From assembly GCF_900115745.1 (NCBI RefSeq), contig NZ_FOXP01000007.1, positions 170,593 through 234,592 of the forward strand: a stretch of 64,000 nucleotides of DNA, written 5' to 3'. Of this stretch, positions 1-8,109 are shown piece after piece; positions within the stretch are counted from its first letter, which is position 1; every line of letters begins with the position of its first letter. A program made the position numbers and the translations under genes. Under the pieces are notes generated by a model. It ran no database searches. It saw only the letters and a list, made by a program, of their open reading frames with translations, and was not told where the DNA came from. The stretch comes from Sphingomonas rubra (GTDB lineage Bacteria > Pseudomonadota > Alphaproteobacteria > Sphingomonadales > Sphingomonadaceae).

Positions 1-615
1 GATACGATTCAGGATATTCTCTATGTCGACGTATGTCCCGGGCGGCCCAGCGATCACAGTCGCTACTACAAATAATCGGGACGGCGGGATACTCCGCGCC
101 CGTACTTCCTTCGCGAAGCTGTGATCGCGCTGATCCTCTTCGGAGGCGCCGGGATCGGGGAGCTCGCCGTATTTCTCGATGAGCGCCTTGTGCTGGCCCA
201 GTCGGGTGCGCAGTCGCTCCGACATGCCGATGTAGATCGGAGAAGCAGAATTCGGAGCTGAGGCTTCGAGGACGGTTCGTATCGTCGCGAGGCGAGCGGG
301 CTCCTCGACGATCCGTTCCAACAGCGACTCGGAGAGGGTCGGGCGGTGCTCGATCTGGCCTTCGTAGCGGGGCTTGAGCGGCCCGCGAAGCTGGGCCGAA
401 TAGGGTTGCTCACGGAAGTAGCGGAAGACCGTCTCGTCGAGGAAATCTCGAACAGCGTCTTTAGCGGCGGAGGTCCCTCGGCCCGCTTTCAGCTCAAGAA
501 TGTCCGACGTGATCCGGTCGAGATCGAAGGCGGTGATCTCCGGAGTGTAGTACCAAGCGTATACGCCTGGCGCGAACGGCACGTCGCCGATGTCATGCCA
601 GTTGTAAATCGCCAT
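1..615 (-). CDS. GIY-YIG nuclease family protein (3' end beyond window)
   Basis: The minus-strand frame is open from the ATG at 615 to the window edge (205 codons, no stop), so the gene is partial. It reads GVYAWYY near residue 14 and PIYIGMSERLRTRLGQH about 120 residues later, matching the GIY and YIG strands plus the conserved Arg of GIY-YIG endonucleases. DIENILNRI at the visible end supplies the expected catalytic Glu. The long insert between the two strands is unusual for small GIY-YIG proteins. It lies on the same strand as the McrB/McrC-like pair, about 400 bp downstream of it. The family is known to cut DNA using one metal ion; that this copy is the effector of the neighbouring NTPase system is inference. 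Confidence 0.75.
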   Translation of the reverse strand, partial: MAIYNWHDIGDVPFAPGVYAWYYTPEITAFDLDRITSDILELKAGRGTSAAKDAVRDFLDETVFRYFREQPYSAQLRGPLKPRYEGQIEHRPTLSESLLERIVEEPARLATIRTVLEASAPNSASPIYIGMSERLRTRLGQHKALIEKYGELPDPGASEEDQRDHSFAKEVRARSIPPSRLFVVATVIAGPPGTYVDIENILNRI

Positions 616-1022
616 CGAGTGTCACAACGCCTTTCGCCATATGCGACCGAGGTCGCTGCGAGCGGCTAATTCCGCGCAGGTACTCCGTTCAGCCTGACGG
701 TAGCAAGGCCGCAGGCTCGTTGCACCGGTAGAATTTGGATCGTTGCCGTTCCTGAGTCGTGCGTCTGCTGACGCTCGGTTGAGGACACTTTAGCCGTGGC
801 AGCCCCCAACGGCTGTAGCCGGCGTTGGAGGCCGCGCAAATCGCCTCGTAAGATGCAGCCCTTGTCACCACCTCGATGTTGTGAATGTTTCGTCGGTCCC
901 CACTTACGGAACGAATTCCTGATGTCGTGATTGCTGCGCGGGTAGCTTCCGATACCAATGACCTCTGGACGAGCCCGCCTACGCTGGGGAGGCGAGTTCA
1001 CCCCTCCCTTGAGCTGCTAATC
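616..1022. other. 407-bp gap with possible small or decayed ORFs
   Basis: No recognised gene. On the minus strand a GTG at 1001 follows a good Shine-Dalgarno (AGGGAGG) directly after the McrC-like stop and opens 111 codons to 666. An overlapping frame (958-689) resembles a short VEV...YEA type protein found in some alphaproteobacteria (NIEVVTRAASYEAI). The two frames may be pieces of one frameshifted small gene. Codon use is not strongly biased in either, so neither is called as a gene. Confidence 0.3.
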
Positions 1023-2600
1023 TCACCCCTCGTCTTCAGCAACCATGCGTAACAGGCTCCGCAGGCGACGGCTGGCCTCAGCGTCACCACCAGGCCTAGG
1101 GCATAGAAGCATGCAGTCGCTGGCTCCGGGGAGCGTTGCCAGTTCCAACCAATGGTCAGCAGGCGGGGGAAACAGGACGAATCCTCCCATCGGGTGACAT
1201 CTGACAATCTGGTCCCCAGCGGCCCACCCGATCGTCCTCCTGTAGCGCTCGACCGTGTAAGGCTTGGTATCGTTCTTAGACCGCCTACCGTGGTGGCCCG
1301 GACTGGCGAGGCAGGCGTCCCCAACCAGGAGCGACCTGCCGCGTGGCGTAGTGATACGAATGAGGTAGTCGGGCGAGCACTTCTCCTCGGTCCCGACGAA
1401 AGGGCGTCCCGCATCCAGTTCCTGATTGTGCGCGACCCATTCCAATGCGGAAATAGCCCGATCATGGGCCGGCGGCAGCTTGCTGTAGTCGACCAAAACC
1501 GGTTCAGCCTCGAAATCCAATTCGATCGTGGACGTCCCCTTCTCGAGTCGCCATTGGCAGCGCTCGATCGTCTCCCCGCCCTCGATGGAGCAAGCGCCGG
1601 AAAAGCCGAGCGTCCTGAACTCGTTGACTAGCCAGATTGCTCCCCAGAGTTCCCAGAGGTTGTTGAGGAACACCGGAGGGTAGTGCGACCTCGCGGACTC
1701 GAACTCGGTCATTGCGTCGGACGGCGACGCCGCGAAGGCTCGCAGGAGCAGCCGCAGCCGGTAATCGCGCTGAAGCAGGGGACCCGGATGGACTTGGACA
1801 CTAAGTTCTTCAGCGAGCACGAACCCTGCCAGCAAGCTCTTCAACTCGCTCAGGCGAGCCAGCGTCGCACTGAGTCGCCTCGCTTCCCCTTCGATATTCT
1901 CCTGTCGCGCGCCCGGGTTTGATCGGGCGGCTCTCGCCGTGGCAGCAGTGAGTGCCACGGCGACTTCCCCGCGATGATCGCTAAGTTGGGTCGCTCTGCG
2001 GGCGGCCCATAATGACACCAACGCATTCTCCGGAAGGGGTACGTGCATCCTTGAGCGGGGAGCGAGCTCGACAAACGGCTCACGGCGGATCGAATGTGCG
2101 GCGAGCATTTCCTCCCCCACGAGGCGGATCGTCTCGGACGGCATGCTCGGCCGCAGCGCATCGCGCGGACGGCTCCAGGTCCGGTCGGGCCGTTGTGCGA
2201 GGACGTCCCACGCCCCGGGGAGACCCAGTTCGGCTTCGACATCCTCGGCCATCGAGACTACGTCACCGTAGCCTAGCAGCGCCGTTGGCACGACGTAGCA
2301 GCGAAGCACGCCTCTCGGGTTCTTCAGCTCGGCGGTGAGTTCACCGGCGCGCCGCTTTCTCGCCAGCAACTCGGCCAGATCCCAACGCTGCCATTGGGTC
2401 CCATCTTCGCAAGGGTCGGTCAGCTTCGGCAGCTTGGCATCCCCAGCGAGCTGCGCGGGATAACCGCGGGTCAGGATGTCAAGGAACGGCTGATCGTCGC
2501 GGATCTGGAACCAGAGGTCAGGGTTCCAATCGTAGACGATGTGGGAGCCGTCCGCCTCCGCAACCCGAACAGCCTCTATGGTCGTCCTCGTCACTGCCAC
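1023..2600 (-). CDS. McrC/DUF2357-like protein with altered PD-(D/E)XK motif
   Basis: 525 aa from a GTG at 2600, overlapping the end of the upstream AAA+ gene by 10 bp (translational coupling). The C-terminal part follows the McrC/DUF2357 nuclease pattern: NLWELWGAIWLVNEF (about 314-328), then SPDYLIRI (409-416), LLVGDACL (424-431), and a KPYTVERYRRTIGW...GGFVLFP segment where relatives have K-x-x-x-Y-x-x-A...YVLYP. In active family members the second strand reads D-A-K; here it is D428-A429-C430, so the catalytic lysine is missing. The N-terminal half looks like the adaptor region that binds the ATPase. Function inferred: partner of the McrB-like ATPase, either a structural adaptor or an enzyme with a changed active site. 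The neighbouring GIY-YIG protein could provide cleavage instead. Confidence 0.7.
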   Translation of the reverse strand: MAVTRTTIEAVRVAEADGSHIVYDWNPDLWFQIRDDQPFLDILTRGYPAQLAGDAKLPKLTDPCEDGTQWQRWDLAELLARKRRAGELTAELKNPRGVLRCYVVPTALLGYGDVVSMAEDVEAELGLPGAWDVLAQRPDRTWSRPRDALRPSMPSETIRLVGEEMLAAHSIRREPFVELAPRSRMHVPLPENALVSLWAARRATQLSDHRGEVAVALTAATARAARSNPGARQENIEGEARRLSATLARLSELKSLLAGFVLAEELSVQVHPGPLLQRDYRLRLLLRAFAASPSDAMTEFESARSHYPPVFLNNLWELWGAIWLVNEFRTLGFSGACSIEGGETIERCQWRLEKGTSTIELDFEAEPVLVDYSKLPPAHDRAISALEWVAHNQELDAGRPFVGTEEKCSPDYLIRITTPRGRSLLVGDACLASPGHHGRRSKNDTKPYTVERYRRTIGWAAGDQIVRCHPMGGFVLFPPPADHWLELATLPGASDCMLLCPRPGGDAEASRRLRSLLRMVAEDEG

Positions 2601-5600
2601 GGCGATACGAAGCCGAGCCGCTCCTGGTGACGGGCGAGCTTGAGGCGATGCCGGGTGCGGGGCAGCTCCTCAAGATTGCCCACCACCTCCTCAAGCGACT
2701 TCAAGGCGGGCCTAAGCTGGTCATAGGCGCCAGAAAGCTTAACGAGCACGCGGCTCGCGATGAGGCGATCCACCAAGTCGTCGCGGTTCAGAAGGCCTCT
2801 TCCCTGCAGGTCAAGTCGGTGGTGAAGCGCGAGCATGGCCCGCAGATCGTGGAGCACGCGTCGGGAGGGGAGTAGGTCCTGGCGCAGATCATGCCTGTGA
2901 ACCGCCTCGCTCAACGCACCGAGAACGCTAGCCAGACCTTCGTTCGAGCTGTTGCCCCCGGCTATCGCAGCAGGGAGACCTGGAAGCTGGGGGAGGTCGC
3001 CGGCCGAAGAACGGGCGGGCAGCTCATCGGCGTCGTGAGCCACCTGCGAAAGTTCGAGGAGGAAGCAGCGATCGATGACCTTCGGGGAGGGAGGGCGGGA
3101 AGAATCGTCGATGTTCATGGTACCGAAAACCCTGCTTGGAGGCAGTGGCTGACCGTCGAAGAGTTCGCCTGCCTCGCTCTCAAGGGAGTGGAACAGGCGC
3201 GACATGTAGTATTCGGGTCGCGTCAGGTTAAACTCGTCGAAAAGTATGAGATGAGCCTCCCCCGGTCGGTCCAGAAGAGACTTGAGCCTACCGTCGCGGC
3301 CAAAGAGGTGACCGTCGTCCGCCCAGTGCGCCTGAACGGGAACGTCATGGAAACTCTGCCCCGGACGCTTGCCGAGGAGGCGCGCGATAAGCCGCACCAA
3401 GCTAGACTTGCCGCACCCTGGTGGCCCGGCCAGTAGCACGACAGGGCGGACTGATAAGGCGAGCAATGCCACGACGATGTCGTCGAAAGCTTCTCGCGGC
3501 AGCTCATTCATAACTTCGCGGGTGGCTGCCAGCGCATTCGAAAACTCAGCGTCCGGCACACTCGGACCCCAACCTGTGTTCTGCGTCGAACTCAGCGAAG
3601 ATGCCGCGTCCGCAGTCGGCAATCCGCTCGAGGGTTCTTCGACGGCGTCCGGGCCTGAAAAGACTGGCGCATCCGCGACGACCGCATGCTCGCCCGGGTG
3701 GTCGTCGTCGGTGCCGGTGAGCTCGCTTCGAATTGGTGCCTGGCCCGGATGGCCTAGCACCTCAATGTCCGCAACCACACCATCCATCAGACCGCCCAAG
3801 TCGTTCGGCGTGTCAACGTCGCCCAGGAGATTGGACAGCGAGGCACGATCGCCCTCGCGCACGACCCGTTCCAGCTCGCTCGTCGAAATCCAGCCACTTT
3901 CCGCGGTGACGGCGACGATCTTGGACATGCCCAGGTCTAGGACCACGTCCTCGGCGGCGTCCACTGCAAGCGCGCCTGAGGGCACTGTGGCGTGGAACGG
4001 CTTGGGCGTCGCCTCCTCCCGCGTTCGCAGAGTGCCTACGTCAATCCAGAGGCGGCTCGTTCCAGTGACTTCCGTCGAGGATACTGTCGCGCGCTCTTTG
4101 ATCGGGTCCCACGCAAGGTCCATTCGACCCGGCGCCCGTTGCACGTGCAGGCTCTGGTGGCCTCGACCCCGACGCGCCTCCACTCCGGCCGACGGTCCGG
4201 GAACGAGCCTCGCCTTCAGCTGGTCGCCCTGCGCGAAGGGCGGCAGGCTGCCTATCGGGCGCTTGCCCCCGTCGTCCACGAATGGGTCGTTGGGATCGAG
4301 CAGCGTGAAGTGGCGTTCGCGGCTCGTGGGATCCTTGATCCCGAGCAGGAGGGGGTGCTGCAAAGTCGCCTGGAGAGGGGCATCGAAGGTCTCGCTCCGC
4401 TGTCCGGCCTGTTCACGGAGGCGCGGCGGCGAGTAATTGTGAAGGATGTGAGCAAGCCCGCCAGCCGCGGCTGCGACGGCGAATGACTCGCCAACACGAA
4501 GGACTTGCGGCCGGCGGCCGTCCAGGAACAGGGTCGCCAGCATCGCCTCTTCGAAGCCGGGCAGCATGCTGGTCCCGCCAGCAAGGAGGACCGCGTCGAT
4601 AAGACGGTGTGAATCGGCCGGTCCTTCAACCTCGCGTTCCTGAAAACGCACCTCGCTGCTGCGACGGGCGGCCTCGGACGAGACCTGATTGTCGTACAGG
4701 CGCTCACACAGCTTCTCGAATACCGGGCGCAACTCCATCCAGAGCTCGGTCGACAGCGCTTCGAGCAGGGTACGGTCAATTACGAGCGCCGCGCCGTCCT
4801 GGGTACTTTGGACGTCTCCTGAGCTTGCCCGGACCTTCGCGCTCTCGATTTCGCGAAGCGACGAGTCAAGCGTGTCCCGCCCAAGCATCTCGGCAAGCCG
4901 CTTGTCGATCCACCGGCCCGCGTGGTCGTCGCTGTCCCCTCGAAGTGCGCGGAGCCGCAGATCGCGCTGGGCGCCCGTGGCGTCGACGCCGACCATTGTC
5001 CGGTCGCGCCGACTCACTATGATCGTCATATTCGCGGTCGAAGCGCCGACGTCGACCACCAAGATGACGTTGTTGTGGCCAGCCTCGAGCGAGAGATTGC
5101 GTTTCAGTAGCCGAAAGTATTCCGCGACCATCTCAGGCTCGGGCAGGATCACCACGCCTGGGATAGCCGCCTCGACCGCGTCTCTGTACCGGATCCTTGT
5201 CTTGTCGTCCGCGATGGAGGGCATGAGCGCGTATTTGCGGCGCGCCTGCATGGCAGCGGGCAGCCTCGCCAACACCTGCCGAAGATACTCTCGGAACACC
5301 TCGTCGCGTTCAAGATCTCGGAAGGGCGTGCGCGGATCCGTTTTGTCGTAGATGATTTGCCGCTTGGTCTTTCCATGCAGCATCCAATCCTTGACGTCGT
5401 CGATTTGCTCGAACCAGGCGCCTTCGTCTGGGGCGTCGAGCTGCAGCGTCCATTGCTTGCGGTTCGTGATCGAAGGATCAGCGACGACGTAACATCGAGA
5501 AGGCTGGAATGGCCGGCCCCCCTCCTGAAGAAGGAAGCGGAAAGCGCCTTCGCTCATCTCAAGCTGCCTTCCGATGCTCGCCTGGCTTCGATCCGATCGG

Positions 5601-5635
5601 CGCAGCGGGTGCGCAAAACCGTGAGTCAGAGCCAC
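2591..5635 (-). CDS. Hsp70/actin-like ATPase fused to McrB-type AAA+ ATPase
   Basis: 1014 aa from a GTG at 5635; a better-supported ATG at 5714 (Shine-Dalgarno GGGAG) lies upstream but one base out of frame, so the true N-terminus is uncertain. Residues about 130-400 carry actin/Hsp70 signatures: connect-1-like LPEPEMVAEYF (164-174), phosphate-2-like VVDVGASTANMTIIV (193-207), adenosine motif VLLAGGTSMLPG (349-360) and connect-2-like ESFAVAAAAGG (383-393). No phosphate-1 motif precedes them; a candidate, VVLDLGMSKIVAV, lies at 564-576. Residues about 700-990 form an AAA+ module: Walker A LLAGPPGCGKSS (734-745), Walker B HLILFDEFN (795-803), and sensor GTMNIDDSSRPPSPKVIDR (838-856), of the McrB MNxxD...DR type. 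The pairing with a McrC-like gene supports a McrBC-like motor. The fusion suggests nucleotide-gated control. Cellular role (antiviral or other conflict) is inference. Confidence 0.75.
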   Translation of the reverse strand: MALTHGFAHPLRRSDRSQASIGRQLEMSEGAFRFLLQEGGRPFQPSRCYVVADPSITNRKQWTLQLDAPDEGAWFEQIDDVKDWMLHGKTKRQIIYDKTDPRTPFRDLERDEVFREYLRQVLARLPAAMQARRKYALMPSIADDKTRIRYRDAVEAAIPGVVILPEPEMVAEYFRLLKRNLSLEAGHNNVILVVDVGASTANMTIIVSRRDRTMVGVDATGAQRDLRLRALRGDSDDHAGRWIDKRLAEMLGRDTLDSSLREIESAKVRASSGDVQSTQDGAALVIDRTLLEALSTELWMELRPVFEKLCERLYDNQVSSEAARRSSEVRFQEREVEGPADSHRLIDAVLLAGGTSMLPGFEEAMLATLFLDGRRPQVLRVGESFAVAAAAGGLAHILHNYSPPRLREQAGQRSETFDAPLQATLQHPLLLGIKDPTSRERHFTLLDPNDPFVDDGGKRPIGSLPPFAQGDQLKARLVPGPSAGVEARRGRGHQSLHVQRAPGRMDLAWDPIKERATVSSTEVTGTSRLWIDVGTLRTREEATPKPFHATVPSGALAVDAAEDVVLDLGMSKIVAVTAESGWISTSELERVVREGDRASLSNLLGDVDTPNDLGGLMDGVVADIEVLGHPGQAPIRSELTGTDDDHPGEHAVVADAPVFSGPDAVEEPSSGLPTADAASSLSSTQNTGWGPSVPDAEFSNALAATREVMNELPREAFDDIVVALLALSVRPVVLLAGPPGCGKSSLVRLIARLLGKRPGQSFHDVPVQAHWADDGHLFGRDGRLKSLLDRPGEAHLILFDEFNLTRPEYYMSRLFHSLESEAGELFDGQPLPPSRVFGTMNIDDSSRPPSPKVIDRCFLLELSQVAHDADELPARSSAGDLPQLPGLPAAIAGGNSSNEGLASVLGALSEAVHRHDLRQDLLPSRRVLHDLRAMLALHHRLDLQGRGLLNRDDLVDRLIASRVLVKLSGAYDQLRPALKSLEEVVGNLEELPRTRHRLKLARHQERLGFVSPWQ

Positions 5636-5887
5636 TTCGTCGGCCAGCAGCGCACGGGTATTTCAGCTCAAGAAGCGGAGCAGTATCGCCAAGGATCTCA
5701 GGAACAAGTGGCATCTCGCTCCCGATGATGGCCGCTGATGTGAAGTCGGGCAACCCCGAACGTCGTGAATGGTAGCGTCTCGAATTGACCGGCGTCGACA
5801 CATGGTATGCGCACCGCAAGTCAGTCGGACAATTCGAGCCGAGCGGCGCGCCCGACGCTCGCTTCGCCGTCAGCAGTCACGCGGCGA
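5636..5887. other. Upstream region of the Hsp70-McrB locus
   Basis: It holds the alternative ATG (5714-5712 on the minus strand, preceded by GGGAGCGAG) that reads MPLVPEILGDTAPLLELKY before running out of frame. On the plus strand, a 51-codon frame after a TAG (about 5776-5936) reads LTGVDTWYAHRKSVGQFE and ends inside the 59-bp repeat. It could be a gene remnant, but nothing identifies it. The promoter of the locus should lie here; no clear -35/-10 pair was picked out. Confidence 0.35.
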
Positions 5888-5946
5888 TGAACGAAGGGCA
5901 GCTATCGGAAATCGAGAAGGTGCTCCTGAACGTCTGATAATGGGTC
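5888..5946 (+). repeat. 59-bp intergenic repeat, copy 1
   Basis: Begins TGAACGAAGGGCAG and ends GAACGTCTGATAATGGGTC, with the two conserved ends at the same spacing as in the other full-length copies (see finding). It sits between the Hsp70-McrB locus and the EthD gene, the nearest edge of ordinary chromosome to the locus. Confidence 0.7.
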
Positions 5947-6002
5947 TGTTCTGCATAAGGCTCGGCATCGATCCTTCGGGAGTGATGCCGACGCTCTGGC
6001 TC

Positions 6003-6923
6003 CTAATCGAGCGTGCCTGTCAGCATCAGGTGGCGAACATCCTCGGCCGTCTGATTGACCGCTCCCAGCTGCTCGATGAGCTGCGCCGGGCGACTGCCTC
6101 TCAGGCCCGCGAGCGTCAGCTCCTTGTCGCGAACATAGGTGTACATGCCGCTGACCGCGAAGGCGGTGACATGGCCGATGTTCTGCTTCTGCCCGTCGAT
6201 GGTGCCGGAAAAACTGTCGGATGCGAAGAAGAGTCGCCGAACGAGCGGTGTGGCGAAGGTGAGGTCCAGGATTGCCAGGCGCTCGCGTTCGGGCGGCACC
6301 GTGTGCATTACGTCCGGCGCAGGCGGGGCGGGATCGGCATTGTCATAAGCCTCGGGCAGATGCAGCCGGACGCGTAACAGCGCCGGGTCGGCGGCCAGCG
6401 TCTCTGCGAGCGTGGCCATGAAGGCCGCGAACGCTTCCGGATCCTTGGTGCCCGGCCCGAAATGGACGTGCATCCGGTCAAGCGTGTCATTGCCGTTGGG
6501 GCTGGGGTTCGCGATCCGGTCCACCAGCGTCCGCGAGCTTTGCGGGAGCGCATAGGCGACCGTGGCGGCGAACATGTTCTGTTCGTCGGAGAACAGAATC
6601 GACGAGGCCTCGTTGAAGACGGCCTGATCGGCGGCGCTGGCAAAGCCGATCTCCACCCCGCCATCGAGCACATAGTCGGGGAAGGGGGTGATCCCGTCCT
6701 GGGAGGGCCAGAGGTGCGCATCCTGTTCGCGGTCAAGATGATATTGCACGTACCAGGCCAGCCCGGGCACCCGGGAGCAGAGCGGTCCATGCACGTCGCG
6801 CCAATATGCCGCGAACACCTCGTGCGGAACCTGCGGCCGTTTCAGCACGGTCGTGTAGGTGTTGATCGCGATGGCGTCGTCGCGGTTCGCGTAGTTGGCA
6901 GCGGGGCGGTCTTTGTAGGTCAA
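6003..6923 (-). CDS. EthD domain-containing protein
   Basis: 306 aa starting at a TTG (6923), 22 bp after the stop of the SDR gene. The segment EVFAAYWRDVHGPLCSRVPG (about 39-58) with YVQYHLD following matches the EthD/ferredoxin-like alpha-beta barrel family, in which AYWRDVHGPL is the hallmark. A second half (MHVHFGPGTKDPEAFAAFM, about 150-168) looks like a repeated EthD-type half, so this is probably a duplicated-domain protein. EthD-like proteins accompany ring- and ether-degrading or polyketide enzymes, usually without a proven reaction. It is co-directional with the PRISE-like SDR and so likely shares its promoter and HxlR control. The exact start is uncertain because no in-frame ATG precedes the conserved region. 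Confidence 0.7.
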   Translation of the reverse strand: MTYKDRPAANYANRDDAIAINTYTTVLKRPQVPHEVFAAYWRDVHGPLCSRVPGLAWYVQYHLDREQDAHLWPSQDGITPFPDYVLDGGVEIGFASAADQAVFNEASSILFSDEQNMFAATVAYALPQSSRTLVDRIANPSPNGNDTLDRMHVHFGPGTKDPEAFAAFMATLAETLAADPALLRVRLHLPEAYDNADPAPPAPDVMHTVPPERERLAILDLTFATPLVRRLFFASDSFSGTIDGQKQNIGHVTAFAVSGMYTYVRDKELTLAGLRGSRPAQLIEQLGAVNQTAEDVRHLMLTGTLD

Positions 6924-6945
6924 GGCAGGTCTCGCATCGGTCGGG

Positions 6946-8007
6946 TCAGGGGATCAGGCGATCGGCACGCAGTCGGTCGAACAGCGCGAAGAACGCGTCA
7001 TCGGTGGGCTGGTACCCTGTGAATCCGAGCCGTCGGCTCTTGGACATGTCCGTCACCACCTCGATCGGACGGCCGAGATCTGCGTCGGTGTGCCAGGGTG
7101 ACGCGAGGCGGGCGAGGTCGGGTTCGGCCAGGCTTTCCCGTTCCGCGATGCGGCGCCACGTCTCGGCATCGCCCGCCATCTGGCGTTCGAGTGGCTGCGG
7201 GGTGCCATCGAACGGCGCTGCCTCCAGCCCGAACCATTCGGCGATCCGCGACCACATCCACTGCCAACGGAAGACGTCGCCGTTGACGATGTTAAACGCC
7301 TGATCGTGCGCCGCCTCGGTTTCCGCGGCCCAGAGCAGCTGCCGGGCGAGCTGGCCGGCATCGGTCATGTCGGTAAGCCCCGACCATTGTGCAGCCGAGC
7401 CGGGAAAGGCGAAGGGACGGCCGACCTCGCGGCAGAGGGTGGCATAGACGGCAAGCGTCGTCCCCATGTTCATCGCGTTGCCGACCGCCTTGCCGATCAC
7501 CGTATGCGGGCGGTGGACGCTCCAGGTGAAGCCGTCGCGCTGGGCGGCCGCGAACACCTCGTCCTCCTGCGCGTAATAGAAGTTCTCGATGTCCAACCGG
7601 CCCTGTTCCTCGCGGAACGGCGTTTGCGGCAGCTTGCCCTGACCATAGGCCTCGAACGGCCCGAGATAATGCTTGAGCCCGGTGACGAGCGCGACGTGTC
7701 TGCGCCGCGTCGGCTTGAGCAGTCCGTCCAGGAGGTTGCGCACCATCGCCGAGTTGACGCGGATGTTCTCGGCCTCGCTATCCTGCCGCAGCCAAGTCGT
7801 GATGAACACCGCATCGGGATCGAGAGCGGAAAGCGCCGTCTTCGTCGCCTCGGCGTCCTGCAGATCCGCCGCTATGGGGTGAACATCGGCCTGTGCGGTG
7901 GGCCGGCGGGCCAACCCGTGCACCGTCCATCCCTGTTCGACGAGAAGCCCTGCGGTCGCGCTGCCGACGATGCCGCTCGCGCCCACTACCAATGCCGTCT
8001 TCGTCAT
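6946..8007 (-). CDS. PRISE-like SDR (NAD(P)-dependent enone reductase/epimerase family)
   Basis: 353 aa from the ATG at 8007, which has GGAAAG about 6 bp upstream; an ATG at 8034 would add nine residues with no benefit. The N-terminus has the Rossmann motif LVVGASGIVGSA. About 160 residues in, NFYYAQEDEVF resembles the N-F-Y-Y-x-x-E-D motif of PRISE enzymes (progesterone 5-beta-reductase/iridoid synthase type), which reduce activated C=C bonds of enones. HRPHTVIG follows, as expected. It is divergently transcribed from the HxlR regulator and followed by the EthD gene, so the pair is probably induced together. The substrate cannot be told; an electrophilic enone is an inference from the family. 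Confidence 0.75.
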   Translation of the reverse strand: MTKTALVVGASGIVGSATAGLLVEQGWTVHGLARRPTAQADVHPIAADLQDAEATKTALSALDPDAVFITTWLRQDSEAENIRVNSAMVRNLLDGLLKPTRRRHVALVTGLKHYLGPFEAYGQGKLPQTPFREEQGRLDIENFYYAQEDEVFAAAQRDGFTWSVHRPHTVIGKAVGNAMNMGTTLAVYATLCREVGRPFAFPGSAAQWSGLTDMTDAGQLARQLLWAAETEAAHDQAFNIVNGDVFRWQWMWSRIAEWFGLEAAPFDGTPQPLERQMAGDAETWRRIAERESLAEPDLARLASPWHTDADLGRPIEVVTDMSKSRRLGFTGYQPTDDAFFALFDRLRADRLIP

Positions 8008-8069
8008 ACTGTTCTTTCCATCGATCTCGATCATGCAGAGCTAGGCAGCGTCGCATCCGAGTTCTAGAC

Positions 8070-8096
8070 GGCACCAAATAGGGAACTAGGCACCAA
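8070..8096. promoter_or_regulatory. Direct repeat in the SDR/HxlR divergent region
   Basis: GGCACCAA occurs at 8070-8077 and again at 8089-8096 (19-bp period, roughly two helix turns), just before the HxlR start at 8110. TTCTAG and ACTAG lie around the repeats. This placement fits an operator for the adjacent HxlR regulator, but no experimental consensus was used. Confidence 0.35.
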
Positions 8097-8109
8097 GAGG
8101 TAACCACCG

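Noticed and set aside
3369..4486. Long plus-strand ORFs antisense to the Hsp70-McrB gene
   Set aside because: Their frames run antisense to a well-supported protein, and they have no recognisable domain. They are products of GC-rich third positions.
5776..5936. Plus-strand 51-codon fragment (LTGVDTWYAHRKSVGQFE)
   Set aside because: Coding-like composition but no start with a ribosome site and no family match. It also runs into a 59-bp repeat. Kept only as a note in the gap feature.
5769..6377. Plus-strand 202-aa ORF across the EthD gene start
   Set aside because: It overlaps the well-supported EthD gene on the other strand and lacks any motif.
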